A DNA stretch of 42,282 nucleotides, taken from contig CAWVSY010000031.1 in assembly GCA_963933055.1 (NCBI GenBank), forward strand, positions 1-42,282, written 5' to 3'. The stretch comes from Oleispira sp963933055. Lineage in GTDB: Bacteria > Pseudomonadota > Gammaproteobacteria > Pseudomonadales > Oceanobacteraceae. Below, one piece after another: positions 34,232-40,757 of this stretch; the first letter of the stretch is position 1, and each line of letters starts with the position of its first letter. A model generated the notes under the pieces. The model was not told where the DNA came from. It made no database searches and saw only the letters and a list, made by a program, of their open reading frames with translations. The translations under genes were made by a program, and so were the position numbers.

Positions 34232-34918
34232 ATGTCTGACTATAAAATAGCTCCTTCCATTTTAGCCGCCGATTTTGCCCGTTTAGGGGAAGAAGTTGAT
34301 AACGTATTAGCCGCGGGTGCAGATATCGTTCACTTTGATGTTATGGATAATCACTATGTACCCAATTTAACGATTGGACCTATGGTCTGTGCGGCGTTAC
34401 GTAAGCATGGTGTGACGGCGGATATTGATGTGCATTTAATGGTGAAGCCAGTTGATCATATGATTGCCGAGTTCATTAAAGCGGGTGCGACGTATATTAC
34501 CTTTCATCCAGAAGCCTCTGACCACATCGATCGCAGCTTGCAGTTAATTAAAGACGGTGGCTGTAAAGCAGGTTTGGTATTTAACCCAGCAACGCCTTTG
34601 CACCATATGGCGCATGTGATGGATAAGTTAGACATGGTCTTGCTGATGTCGGTGAACCCTGGCTTTGGTGGTCAGTCGTTTATCCCTCATACGTTGGAAA
34701 AGTTAAAAGAAGCGAGAGCAATGATTGATGATTCTGGCTTTGATATTCGCCTAGAGGTTGATGGTGGGGTGAAGGTTGATAACATTCGTGCCTGTGCTGA
34801 AGCGGGTGCTGATACGTTTGTTGCGGGTTCTGCAATCTTTGGTAAGCCAGATTATAAAGCGGTTATTGATGATATGCGCGCTGAACTTAAATTGGCCGAT
34901 GAAACTTTAGCCAAATAA
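34232..34918 (+). CDS. rpe: Ribulose-phosphate 3-epimerase
   Basis: A 228-residue TIM-barrel enzyme interconverting ribulose-5-P and xylulose-5-P in the pentose phosphate pathway. Motifs: APSILAADFARL (6-17), HFDVMDNHYVPNLTIGP, DVHLMVKPVDHM, LLMSVNPGFGGQSFIP and RLEVDGGVKVDN, giving the metal-binding His/Asp set and the phosphate loop. Length normal. It precedes gph by 22 bases, the usual rpe-gph unit; the trpE that often follows is absent. Confidence 0.97.
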   Translation: MSDYKIAPSILAADFARLGEEVDNVLAAGADIVHFDVMDNHYVPNLTIGPMVCAALRKHGVTADIDVHLMVKPVDHMIAEFIKAGATYITFHPEASDHIDRSLQLIKDGGCKAGLVFNPATPLHHMAHVMDKLDMVLLMSVNPGFGGQSFIPHTLEKLKEARAMIDDSGFDIRLEVDGGVKVDNIRACAEAGADTFVAGSAIFGKPDYKAVIDDMRAELKLADETLAK

Positions 34919-34940
34919 CTTTTTATGAGTTTTCTCTTTT

Positions 34941-35651
34941 ATGAGCATTCCCACTCTTTTTTCTAAGCAAGTAGCTGAGTTATGCGCTCAGTCTATTGAT
35001 ACCGTCTTGTTTGATCTTGATGGTACGCTCGTTGATAGCGTACCTGATTTGGCCGCGGCGATTGATCTGATGCTGCAAAGTATTGGTAAAAGTGCCGCTG
35101 GCGAGGCGAAAGTGAATCGCTGGGTTGGCAATGGTGCGAGTGCGCTGGTTAAGTGTGCGTTAGAAGATAGTGGCGATGAATTAGAAGATGGCGCGTATGC
35201 TACGGCGTACTCTATTTTCGAATTTGCTTATGCTAAGCGATTGGTAAAGGCAACGGGCCTATATGATGGTATTAGTGAAGTATTAGCCGATCTCAGTGCA
35301 GCCGATATTAAAATGGGTTTAATTACTAATAAGCCTAGGCGTTTTACTTTGCCTTTATTAAGCGCATTACATATTCGGCATTTGTTTGATGATATTATTT
35401 GTGGGGATGATCTTGAGCATAAAAAGCCGCATCCATTGCCCATACAAACAGCTTTGAAAAACCTGCGTAGTCAGCCAGAAAAGGCGATTATGGTTGGGGA
35501 TTCAATTTCTGATATTAAAGCGGCGGCGGCTGCAGGGGTAAAGTCTGTGGCTGTAACCTATGGTTATAACCATGGCATTTCGATTAAGGATGCTAGCAAT
35601 GAAGTGCTAGCCGATACCTTTATTGATCATATGCAACAGTTACTCTGTTAA
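34941..35651 (+). CDS. gph: Phosphoglycolate phosphatase, HAD family
   Basis: A 236-residue HAD phosphatase that removes 2-phosphoglycolate, a by-product of DNA repair and of oxygenase reactions. Motif I is LFDLDGTLVDS (nucleophile Asp near residue 25), motif II LITNKPRR, motif III KPHPLP and motif IV IMVGDSISDIKAA. A helical cap lies at about 35-110. Length matches the family. A hairpin spans its stop codon. It forms a unit with rpe. Confidence 0.95.
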   Translation: MSIPTLFSKQVAELCAQSIDTVLFDLDGTLVDSVPDLAAAIDLMLQSIGKSAAGEAKVNRWVGNGASALVKCALEDSGDELEDGAYATAYSIFEFAYAKRLVKATGLYDGISEVLADLSAADIKMGLITNKPRRFTLPLLSALHIRHLFDDIICGDDLEHKKPHPLPIQTALKNLRSQPEKAIMVGDSISDIKAAAAAGVKSVAVTYGYNHGISIKDASNEVLADTFIDHMQQLLC

Positions 35652-35668
35652 TTGAGTAACTGTTGCAT
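35631..35668 (+). terminator. 15-bp perfect hairpin across the gph stop
   Basis: ATGCAACAGTTACTC (35631-35645) and its exact complement (35654-35668) enclose 8 bases that contain the stop codon. The long stem suggests termination or 3' end protection of the rpe-gph mRNA, but the following CGTATGTTCATTTTAATT is only weakly U-rich. Confidence 0.65.
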
Positions 35669-35709
35669 CGTATGTTCATTTTAATTCGCACTTAATTTTT
35701 TAAGGGCGA

Positions 35710-36216
35710 TTAAAAGCGAACCAGTGCGTTTGCTTGGTAAGATGTAATTAGATCTTTATTGACAAACTCTGCACGCAATTCTACTTTCGGTGATAAGCGA
35801 TAGCCTGCGCCTACACCCATGAGCATGCCGTCGTCATCACCCAGTTCTACACCGATACGAGCCAGTGCGTATAGGTTAGGATCGACTTCATTTAAGTCTC
35901 TTTGCAATACGAACGAGCCAGAAACACCTTTCACACGTTCTTTAACATTGGGTGCTATCTTAAGATTGTTGGTTTGGAAATATCCAAGTTCAACAAACGT
36001 CTCGAAGCCTTTTATTGAGCTTTCAATAGGCAGGCCGGCAAATAGCTGAAAGCCAGAGGCTGAATCATTATCCACTTCTTTGAAAATTGATCCTGCATCG
36101 AGGTCGTTATAGCTAATACCACCACCCACGTATAAACCCTTTGCGGCAGATTCTTGTTCAGCATTAGCAGTGCTTGCGGCAAGGGTAACTAAACTTGCGA
36201 TGATCATTTTATTCAT
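35710..36216 (-). CDS. Small outer-membrane beta-barrel protein
   Basis: A 168-residue protein with a signal peptide ending near STANA (residues about 15-19). A glycine-rich, alternating beta barrel of about eight strands follows (GLYVGGGISYNDLDAGS, VELGYFQTNNLKI, ALARIGVELGDD, MLMGVGAGYRLSPKVELRAE), and it ends with the C-terminal aromatic ALVRF typical of barrels inserted by BAM. No enzymatic motif is visible. GAGGAC precedes the ATG; it follows srkA by 17 bases and may share its mRNA. Function unknown; OmpA- or OprF-barrel-like fold. Confidence 0.8.
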   Translation of the reverse strand: MNKMIIASLVTLAASTANAEQESAAKGLYVGGGISYNDLDAGSIFKEVDNDSASGFQLFAGLPIESSIKGFETFVELGYFQTNNLKIAPNVKERVKGVSGSFVLQRDLNEVDPNLYALARIGVELGDDDGMLMGVGAGYRLSPKVELRAEFVNKDLITSYQANALVRF

Positions 36217-36233
36217 AGAAATGTCCTCATATA

Positions 36234-37262
36234 TTATTCATTAATAAACAGTGGTTCGTGTTGCAATGCTGCGAGTTGTTCACGCAGCGATAATACGTGT
36301 TCAGACCAATAGCGCACCCCAGTGAACCATGGGAAGGCAAGGGGGAAGGCGGGGTCTGACCAGCGTTCCGCGACCCAAGCTGTGTGCTTAATCAAGCGAA
36401 TCGTACGCAGACATTCGATCCATTTCAACTGGTGATACGGAAAAGGTTGAAATACTTCATAACCATTACGGATTGATTCAAGCTGCTGAATTTGCTCTTC
36501 GCGCTCACCGCTTAATAGCATCCAAATATCTTGCATGGCCGGGCCTTGTACGCAGTCATCAAAGTCGACCATATACAGTTGTTCATCGCGTACCAATAGA
36601 TTACCGACATGGCAGTCGCCGTGGATACGAAGAGTATCGCTCAGCTCTGGCTGATATTGTTGCTCGACTAATTCGTTTAAATCACGGCAAAGGGATTCAT
36701 AAGCGGGGGCAAAATCTTCATTCATTAAACCCGAACTCATGACGGTTTCGCAGCTTTGCTGAATAATGCTTTTATTCGTTGATTTGCCCAAATTAGCTTT
36801 GCCATTCCACAGTGGACGGTGCTTAAAGCGATAATCTCGACCAACTTGATGCAGTCGGGCTAACCAGCGGCCTAAGTATTCTAATTGATCACGATTAGCA
36901 ATCTCTGGCGAATGGCCACTCTTTCTTGGGGAAACAGAGAAATAAAAATCTTTGAATTCAAACAGTGTAGAGCCATTGAATTCTAATGGCGCAACTACTG
37001 GAAGTTCTTCTTCGGCGAGCTCTAATAGAAATTGGTGTTCTTCTAATATGGCATCTTTTGTCCAGCGGTTGGGACGATAGAATTTCACAATAACCGGAGA
37101 TTCTTCCTCAATCCCTACTTGGTAAACGCGATTTTCATAGCTGTTTAGCGGATATTGTCGCATGTCGGTTAATAATCCCAAGCTTTCGACAGCGTCAATC
37201 ACCGTGTCTGGGCTAAGGGATTCATAAGGTGGTGATGCGAGGGTATTATCTGGGCGAGTCAT
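36234..37262 (-). CDS. srkA: Stress-response Ser/Thr kinase SrkA (YihE/RdoA)
   Basis: A 342-residue aminoglycoside-phosphotransferase-type kinase. Residue 1 is set at the ATG at 37262 (a TTG lies nine bases earlier). Visible: NRVYQVG glycine-loop region, VIVKFYRPNRW with the ATP-binding Lys, IHGDCHVGNLL (catalytic HGDxHxxN) and MVDFDDCVQGP (metal Asp). E. coli SrkA counters stress-induced death and toxin action; substrates unsettled. Neighbours comF and the barrel gene offer no functional clue. Confidence 0.94.
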   Translation of the reverse strand: MTRPDNTLASPPYESLSPDTVIDAVESLGLLTDMRQYPLNSYENRVYQVGIEEESPVIVKFYRPNRWTKDAILEEHQFLLELAEEELPVVAPLEFNGSTLFEFKDFYFSVSPRKSGHSPEIANRDQLEYLGRWLARLHQVGRDYRFKHRPLWNGKANLGKSTNKSIIQQSCETVMSSGLMNEDFAPAYESLCRDLNELVEQQYQPELSDTLRIHGDCHVGNLLVRDEQLYMVDFDDCVQGPAMQDIWMLLSGEREEQIQQLESIRNGYEVFQPFPYHQLKWIECLRTIRLIKHTAWVAERWSDPAFPLAFPWFTGVRYWSEHVLSLREQLAALQHEPLFINE

Positions 37263-37299
37263 ATTGGCCAAGTAGTCTGTAAAGAAATTAAGCCCCGCC

Positions 37300-37305
37300 A
37301 GTATA
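37300..37305 (-). promoter_or_regulatory. Candidate -10 element for srkA
   Basis: On the minus strand TATACT stands in GTTATACTGG, the same form as before yibN. It lies 38 bases before the srkA ATG, in the gap after comF. The -35 is poor. Confidence 0.35.
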
Positions 37306-37359
37306 ACTGAATAACTGAGCCATTACTGAATCACAATAATAGCCTTTGCTGAGTAAAGA

Positions 37360-38085
37360 TTAATGCTTAGGCGTGCGGGCTAAGCACCATATCCCGACTT
37401 TCGACGCGCCAGATTGTTTGAGCAGTAAAGCCATTGAATGTGCGGTACTGCCTGTGGTCATGACATCATCAATAAGCATTACATGCTCACCCTTCAGCTT
37501 TTTACGGGTTGGGTGAAAATGTTCACTGACGTTATTGATACGCTGGTGGCGATTAAGTTCCTTTTGATTTCGGCTGTGGCTACGAGTAGCAAGGTCGGCA
37601 ACCACCGGCTTTTTTAAGGCGTGACCAAGTTCTCGTGCAATAAGCTCTGCTGGATTAAAGCCTCGCTTGATTAAACTCCAGCGTGATGAGGGTACAAAAG
37701 TGAAAATATCAACATGGGATAAATGTTCCGGCTGAGAATTCAGCATCAGGCTTGCAAGTCTATGGGCCCATTCAGTACGACGTTTAGTTTTTAATCTTTG
37801 CAGCCAGTTATCAATGGGATGCGCATAGCTAAAACTGCTATGGCTATAATCGAAGGCGGGTTTTTTATGCAGGCATTGGCCACAGTTCCCTTGAACTGGC
37901 AGGGGAATTGCGCAAATTTTGCAGCGATAACTTGCTTGCGGCAAAAAGTCTTCGCAGCGTGAGCAAATAAAACCTGCATCGTAATTGATTTCAAGGCAAA
38001 GCTCGCAGTGTCTATTTAAGAACTCGGGCAGTACGTTTTTTAACCGCGAGTATACCTTTTTGTCTATCCAAGTTGACCAGTCCAT
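37360..38085 (-). CDS. comF: ComF-family phosphoribosyltransferase-like protein
   Basis: A 241-residue protein: N-terminal zinc ribbons (CELC ... CSRC ... CKIC ... CGQC, residues about 27-75) and a C-terminal PRTase-type domain with VMLIDDVMTTGSTAHS as PRPP-binding loop. In naturally competent bacteria ComF aids uptake or processing of transforming DNA in the cytoplasm. It is divergent from bioB, a pairing common in pseudomonads and relatives. A single gene here, with no other com genes in view. Confidence 0.93.
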   Translation of the reverse strand: MDWSTWIDKKVYSRLKNVLPEFLNRHCELCLEINYDAGFICSRCEDFLPQASYRCKICAIPLPVQGNCGQCLHKKPAFDYSHSSFSYAHPIDNWLQRLKTKRRTEWAHRLASLMLNSQPEHLSHVDIFTFVPSSRWSLIKRGFNPAELIARELGHALKKPVVADLATRSHSRNQKELNRHQRINNVSEHFHPTRKKLKGEHVMLIDDVMTTGSTAHSMALLLKQSGASKVGIWCLARTPKH

Positions 38086-38153
38086 GTGTCTAGTTATTAT
38101 GCATCAGTAGTCCAATTTAATGAGCATTCTAACAGTTGAGTGGTGTAAAAGGT

Positions 38154-39206
38154 ATGAGCCAAGTGAATGAGATCGACGACAAATTACGCCATAATTGGCA
38201 GCAAGACGAAGTCGCTGAGTTATTTAACTTGCCTTTGAATGACCTTTTATTCAAAGCGCAGACAGTACATCGCCAGTATTTTGATCCGAATCAGGTGCAA
38301 GTGAGCACACTTTTATCGATAAAAACGGGGGCGTGTCCCGAGGATTGTGCGTACTGCCCACAGAGTGCTCGTTACGATACCAAGCTCGAAAAAGAAAAAT
38401 TGATGGAAGTAGACGCGGTTATTGAAAAAGCGAAGGCGGCGAAAGCGGCTGGCTCCGATCGCTTTTGCATGGGCGCCGCGTGGCGATCTCCGCGGGCGAA
38501 AGATATGCCTTATGTCTTGGCAATGGTGAAAGGGGTAAAAGATTTAGGCATGGAAACCTGCATGACTCTAGGGATGCTTGATCAAGAAAAATCTGCGCAG
38601 TTAGCCGAAGCAGGCCTTGATTATTACAATCATAATCTTGATACCTCGCCTGAATATTATGGCGAAATCATCACGACAAGAACGTATTCTGATCGTCTTG
38701 AAACTCTGCAAAATGTTCGTGATTCTGGCATGAAGGTATGCTCTGGCGGCATCGTTGGTATGGGTGAGCAAGAGAAAGATCGTATCGCCTTGCTGCGACA
38801 ATTAGCGAATTTACCCCAACATCCCGATTCAGTACCCATTAACCAATTAGTTAAAGTGGAAGGAACACCGTTAGAAACAGAAGGTGATTTGGATCCTTTT
38901 GATTTTATTCGCACCATTGCGGCGGCTCGAATCATGATGCCCAAATCTCATGTGCGTTTAAGTGCAGGACGAGAGGAAATGTCAGAAGAGATGCAAGCGA
39001 TGTGTTTCTTTGCTGGTGCTAATTCAATTTTTTATGGGGAGTGTTTATTAACGACTCCGAACCCAGCCGCCAATAAAGACCAAGCGTTATTCCGTAAGTT
39101 GGGTATTAACACCGATCATAAAGTGACCCAGCAGCCAAAAGAACTGGAAGAGCTTTTGGTGGTTGCTACTGCGGATGAAGATGAAATGTTTTATAGCGCG
39201 ATATAA
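38154..39206 (+). CDS. bioB: Biotin synthase BioB
   Basis: A 350-residue radical-SAM enzyme that inserts sulfur into dethiobiotin. Radical-SAM Cys triad in GACPEDCAYCPQS (CxxxCxxC), then MGAAWRSPRAKD, the sulfur-donor 2Fe-2S region YNHNLDTSPEYY, KVCSGGIVGMGE and SAGREEM. Start at the ATG 38154 with AAAGG upstream; a TTG at 38136 is less likely. Unusual: the bioF-bioH-bioC-bioD genes that commonly follow are absent, and unrelated flagellar-type genes come next. Confidence 0.97.
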   Translation: MSQVNEIDDKLRHNWQQDEVAELFNLPLNDLLFKAQTVHRQYFDPNQVQVSTLLSIKTGACPEDCAYCPQSARYDTKLEKEKLMEVDAVIEKAKAAKAAGSDRFCMGAAWRSPRAKDMPYVLAMVKGVKDLGMETCMTLGMLDQEKSAQLAEAGLDYYNHNLDTSPEYYGEIITTRTYSDRLETLQNVRDSGMKVCSGGIVGMGEQEKDRIALLRQLANLPQHPDSVPINQLVKVEGTPLETEGDLDPFDFIRTIAAARIMMPKSHVRLSAGREEMSEEMQAMCFFAGANSIFYGECLLTTPNPAANKDQALFRKLGINTDHKVTQQPKELEELLVVATADEDEMFYSAI

Positions 39207-39219
39207 CAATAAAGTCTAA

Positions 39220-39246
39220 AAGAGGTCAGTATTACACTGGCCTCTT
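39220..39246 (+). terminator. Hairpin after bioB
   Basis: AAGAGGTCAG and CTGGCCTCTT form a 10-bp stem with one U-G pair around TATTACA, 14 bases after the bioB stop. The following bases (GGTGTTTGG) are not U-rich, so termination may be partial. Confidence 0.5.
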
Positions 39247-39255
39247 GGTGTTTGG

Positions 39256-39274
39256 CTGTATAAAATATATACAG
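39256..39274 (+). promoter_or_regulatory. Palindrome overlapping the promoter of the rod-like/SprA pair
   Basis: CTGTATA-AAATA-TATACAG is a perfect 7-bp inverted repeat overlapping a possible -10 (TATAAAAT), 30 bases before the ATG at 39305. It looks like an operator. It resembles a LexA box but has 11 rather than 8 bases between CTGT and ACAG. Confidence 0.5.
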
Positions 39275-39304
39275 ATAGATTCTTTCTTAATGATAGAGGT
39301 GCTT

Positions 39305-39556
39305 ATGAATATAGGTTCAACGTCGGGCTCGTCATTTAGTATCGCCACCGCAGGCATTCAGCAAAGTAGCGAGCAGGTAAAACAATCTGCGCAGCAAGTC
39401 GTTGAAGCAACAACGGCTCGCCCAGCTCAAGGTACGGTTGAAGCGACTGAAGCCTTGGTAAAATTGAAAGAAAGTGAGCAGGGCGTTGCGATGAACGCCA
39501 AAGTGCTAGAAGCCGCTGATAAACAAGTCGGTACGCTGCTAGATATACAAGCTTAA
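39305..39556 (+). CDS. Small flagellar-rod-like protein
   Basis: An 83-residue protein starting MNIGSTSGSSFSIATAGIQQ, with heptad-like helix QVKQSAQQVVEA and the end NAKVLEAADKQVGTLLDI. This end resembles the C-terminal helix of flagellar rod and hook proteins (FlgB/C/E/G), and short proteins of this kind are often annotated as flagellar basal-body-like. GAGG lies five bases before the ATG (an earlier in-frame start at 39245 is rejected). It is next to a SprA-type gene, a pairing I believe recurs in relatives. Role in flagella not shown. Confidence 0.7.
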   Translation: MNIGSTSGSSFSIATAGIQQSSEQVKQSAQQVVEATTARPAQGTVEATEALVKLKESEQGVAMNAKVLEAADKQVGTLLDIQA

Positions 39557-39593
39557 TTCATAAGCTTTAAACGAAAGGTAGCCAAATAAGAGT

Positions 39594-40523
39594 ATGCAAA
39601 TTCCCGCGAGTACAGGAGCCTATACCAATACTGTGTTGCCCGTCGCGCAAACACAAGGTGGGCTATTGTCTCCGATTAGTGAAACTGCAGGCTCGGCTAG
39701 TTTTCCTCCTGTTGAGGCGGTTTCTAATACGATTGCTTCTCGAGATACCCCTGCGCAGCGCCCTCAGCCTGATTTTGCCCCAGAAAATAATGGTTTAGTG
39801 AATACGGTGCCTTATTCGAATTCAGCCTCTGTCTCGAATTCTCCTCGTGAAGATGATGTTCAAGACAGTGGGCAGCCAGCAGAGCAGAAGCCGGATGAGC
39901 AAAATGAGCAGGCGCAGAAAGAGTCTGATCAGCAGCAGATTCGACAGGATCGACAACAGCAGCAGGATTTAAATATTATCCGTGAGCTAACCTTGCGTGA
40001 TAGTGAAGTGCGAGCTCATGAGCAAGCTCACAGTGCGATTGGTGGCCAGTATGCTGGCTCAGCGTCATACACCTATCAGCGGGGTCCTGACGGAGTTAAT
40101 TATGCCGTCGGGGGTGAAGTTGCCATTGACGTGGGGGTGGTTGACGGTGACCCGCAAGCCACATTAGAAAAAATGCAGCTGGTACAGCGAGCTGCCTTAG
40201 CCCCTGCAGAGCCTTCTTCCCAAGATCGACAAGTCGCGGCTTTAGCTGCTCAGCAAGCGAATCAAGCGCGTGCTGAAATTGCCAGAGAAAGCTTAGGCAC
40301 CTCTGACTCATCAACGCGAGATGAGCAAAAAAATGTCAATAACGATATCGAGCCTGTTGTAAATGCCAGTACGAATGCAACGACTAATGCTGAAAAAATT
40401 TCGGATCGAGACAGCATTCAAGTCTTTAGTGATCGTATCGCTAAAATTAATGAGATTTTATTAGCGGTTAGCCAAAATCAAGCTTCCAAGGCATCAGGAC
40501 AGCTATTAGATGATGTTGTATAG
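39594..40523 (+). CDS. SprA-related putative metalloprotease
   Basis: A 309-residue protein. The first 120 residues are disordered and Gln/Ser/Glu-rich. The conserved SprA-related domain follows: a zinc-protease-like HEQAH (142-146, HExxH), IGGQYAGSASYTYQRGPDG, VGGEVAIDVGVVDGDP and LAAQQANQARAEI. Protease activity of the family is predicted, not proven; the His/Glu triad is intact here. No signal peptide. The ribosome site is poor; the preceding small gene ends 37 bases before. A strong terminator follows. Confidence 0.85.
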   Translation: MQIPASTGAYTNTVLPVAQTQGGLLSPISETAGSASFPPVEAVSNTIASRDTPAQRPQPDFAPENNGLVNTVPYSNSASVSNSPREDDVQDSGQPAEQKPDEQNEQAQKESDQQQIRQDRQQQQDLNIIRELTLRDSEVRAHEQAHSAIGGQYAGSASYTYQRGPDGVNYAVGGEVAIDVGVVDGDPQATLEKMQLVQRAALAPAEPSSQDRQVAALAAQQANQARAEIARESLGTSDSSTRDEQKNVNNDIEPVVNASTNATTNAEKISDRDSIQVFSDRIAKINEILLAVSQNQASKASGQLLDDVV

Positions 40524-40566
40524 CCAGAGCACCTGCCTTTAGTGACTTTCATTGAATAAGACCTTA

Positions 40567-40597
40567 AAAACCGTCAGCCGACGGTTTTATTTTTTCT
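40567..40597 (+). terminator. Intrinsic terminator after the SprA-like gene
   Basis: AAAACCGTC and GACGGTTTT enclose AGCC and are followed by ATTTTTTC. A textbook stem with a T-run, 44 bases after the stop. Confidence 0.92.
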
Positions 40598-40617
40598 ATG
40601 CTATTTATCTAGCTGGC

Positions 40618-40646
40618 TTGACAAAATAAGTCTGTAAACGTATGTT
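40618..40646 (+). promoter_or_regulatory. Consensus-like sigma-70 promoter of the acyl-CoA dehydrogenase gene
   Basis: TTGACA (40618-40623) is a perfect -35; after 17 bases TATGTT (40641-40646) matches four of six at -10. It stands about 110 bases before the ATG, with the PsrA-type palindrome starting at its -10. Confidence 0.75.
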
Positions 40647-40663
40647 TCAAACAAGTGTTTGAA
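40646..40663 (+). promoter_or_regulatory. Perfect PsrA-type operator at the promoter
   Basis: TTCAAAC-AAGT-GTTTGAA is a perfect 7-bp inverted repeat matching the PsrA consensus [G/C]AAAC-N(2-4)-GTTT[G/C]. It begins at the last base of the -10 and covers the likely transcription start, so binding would block RNA polymerase. PsrA is a TetR-family repressor relieved by long-chain acyl-CoA or fatty acid and controls fatty-acid degradation genes in pseudomonads; here the target is an acyl-CoA dehydrogenase. No psrA gene is in the window. Confidence 0.7.
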
Positions 40664-40713
40664 TTTGATACTTGCTCATATTGTGAACGCAATTATCTAT
40701 TGTTAATTTAGAT

Positions 40714-40727
40714 GCGGCTTTTGCCGC
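40714..40727 (+). promoter_or_regulatory. Small hairpin in the 5' leader of the acyl-CoA dehydrogenase
   Basis: GCGGC-TTTT-GCCGC forms a 5-bp GC stem 30 bases before the ATG and just before the AAGAGG ribosome site. It may stabilise the long (about 100-base) leader; too small for a terminator, with no T-run. Confidence 0.35.
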
Positions 40728-40757
40728 CATAAACATAAAGGCTAAGAGGTCTTCCGA

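Noticed and set aside
38086..38153. BirA or BioR operator in the comF/bioB gap
   Set aside because: Neither a GTAAAC-type BirA dyad nor a TTATCTATAA-like BioR box is present.
39256..39274. LexA (SOS) box before the rod-like gene
   Set aside because: CTGT and ACAG are 11 bases apart; LexA sites need 8, and the downstream genes are not SOS genes.
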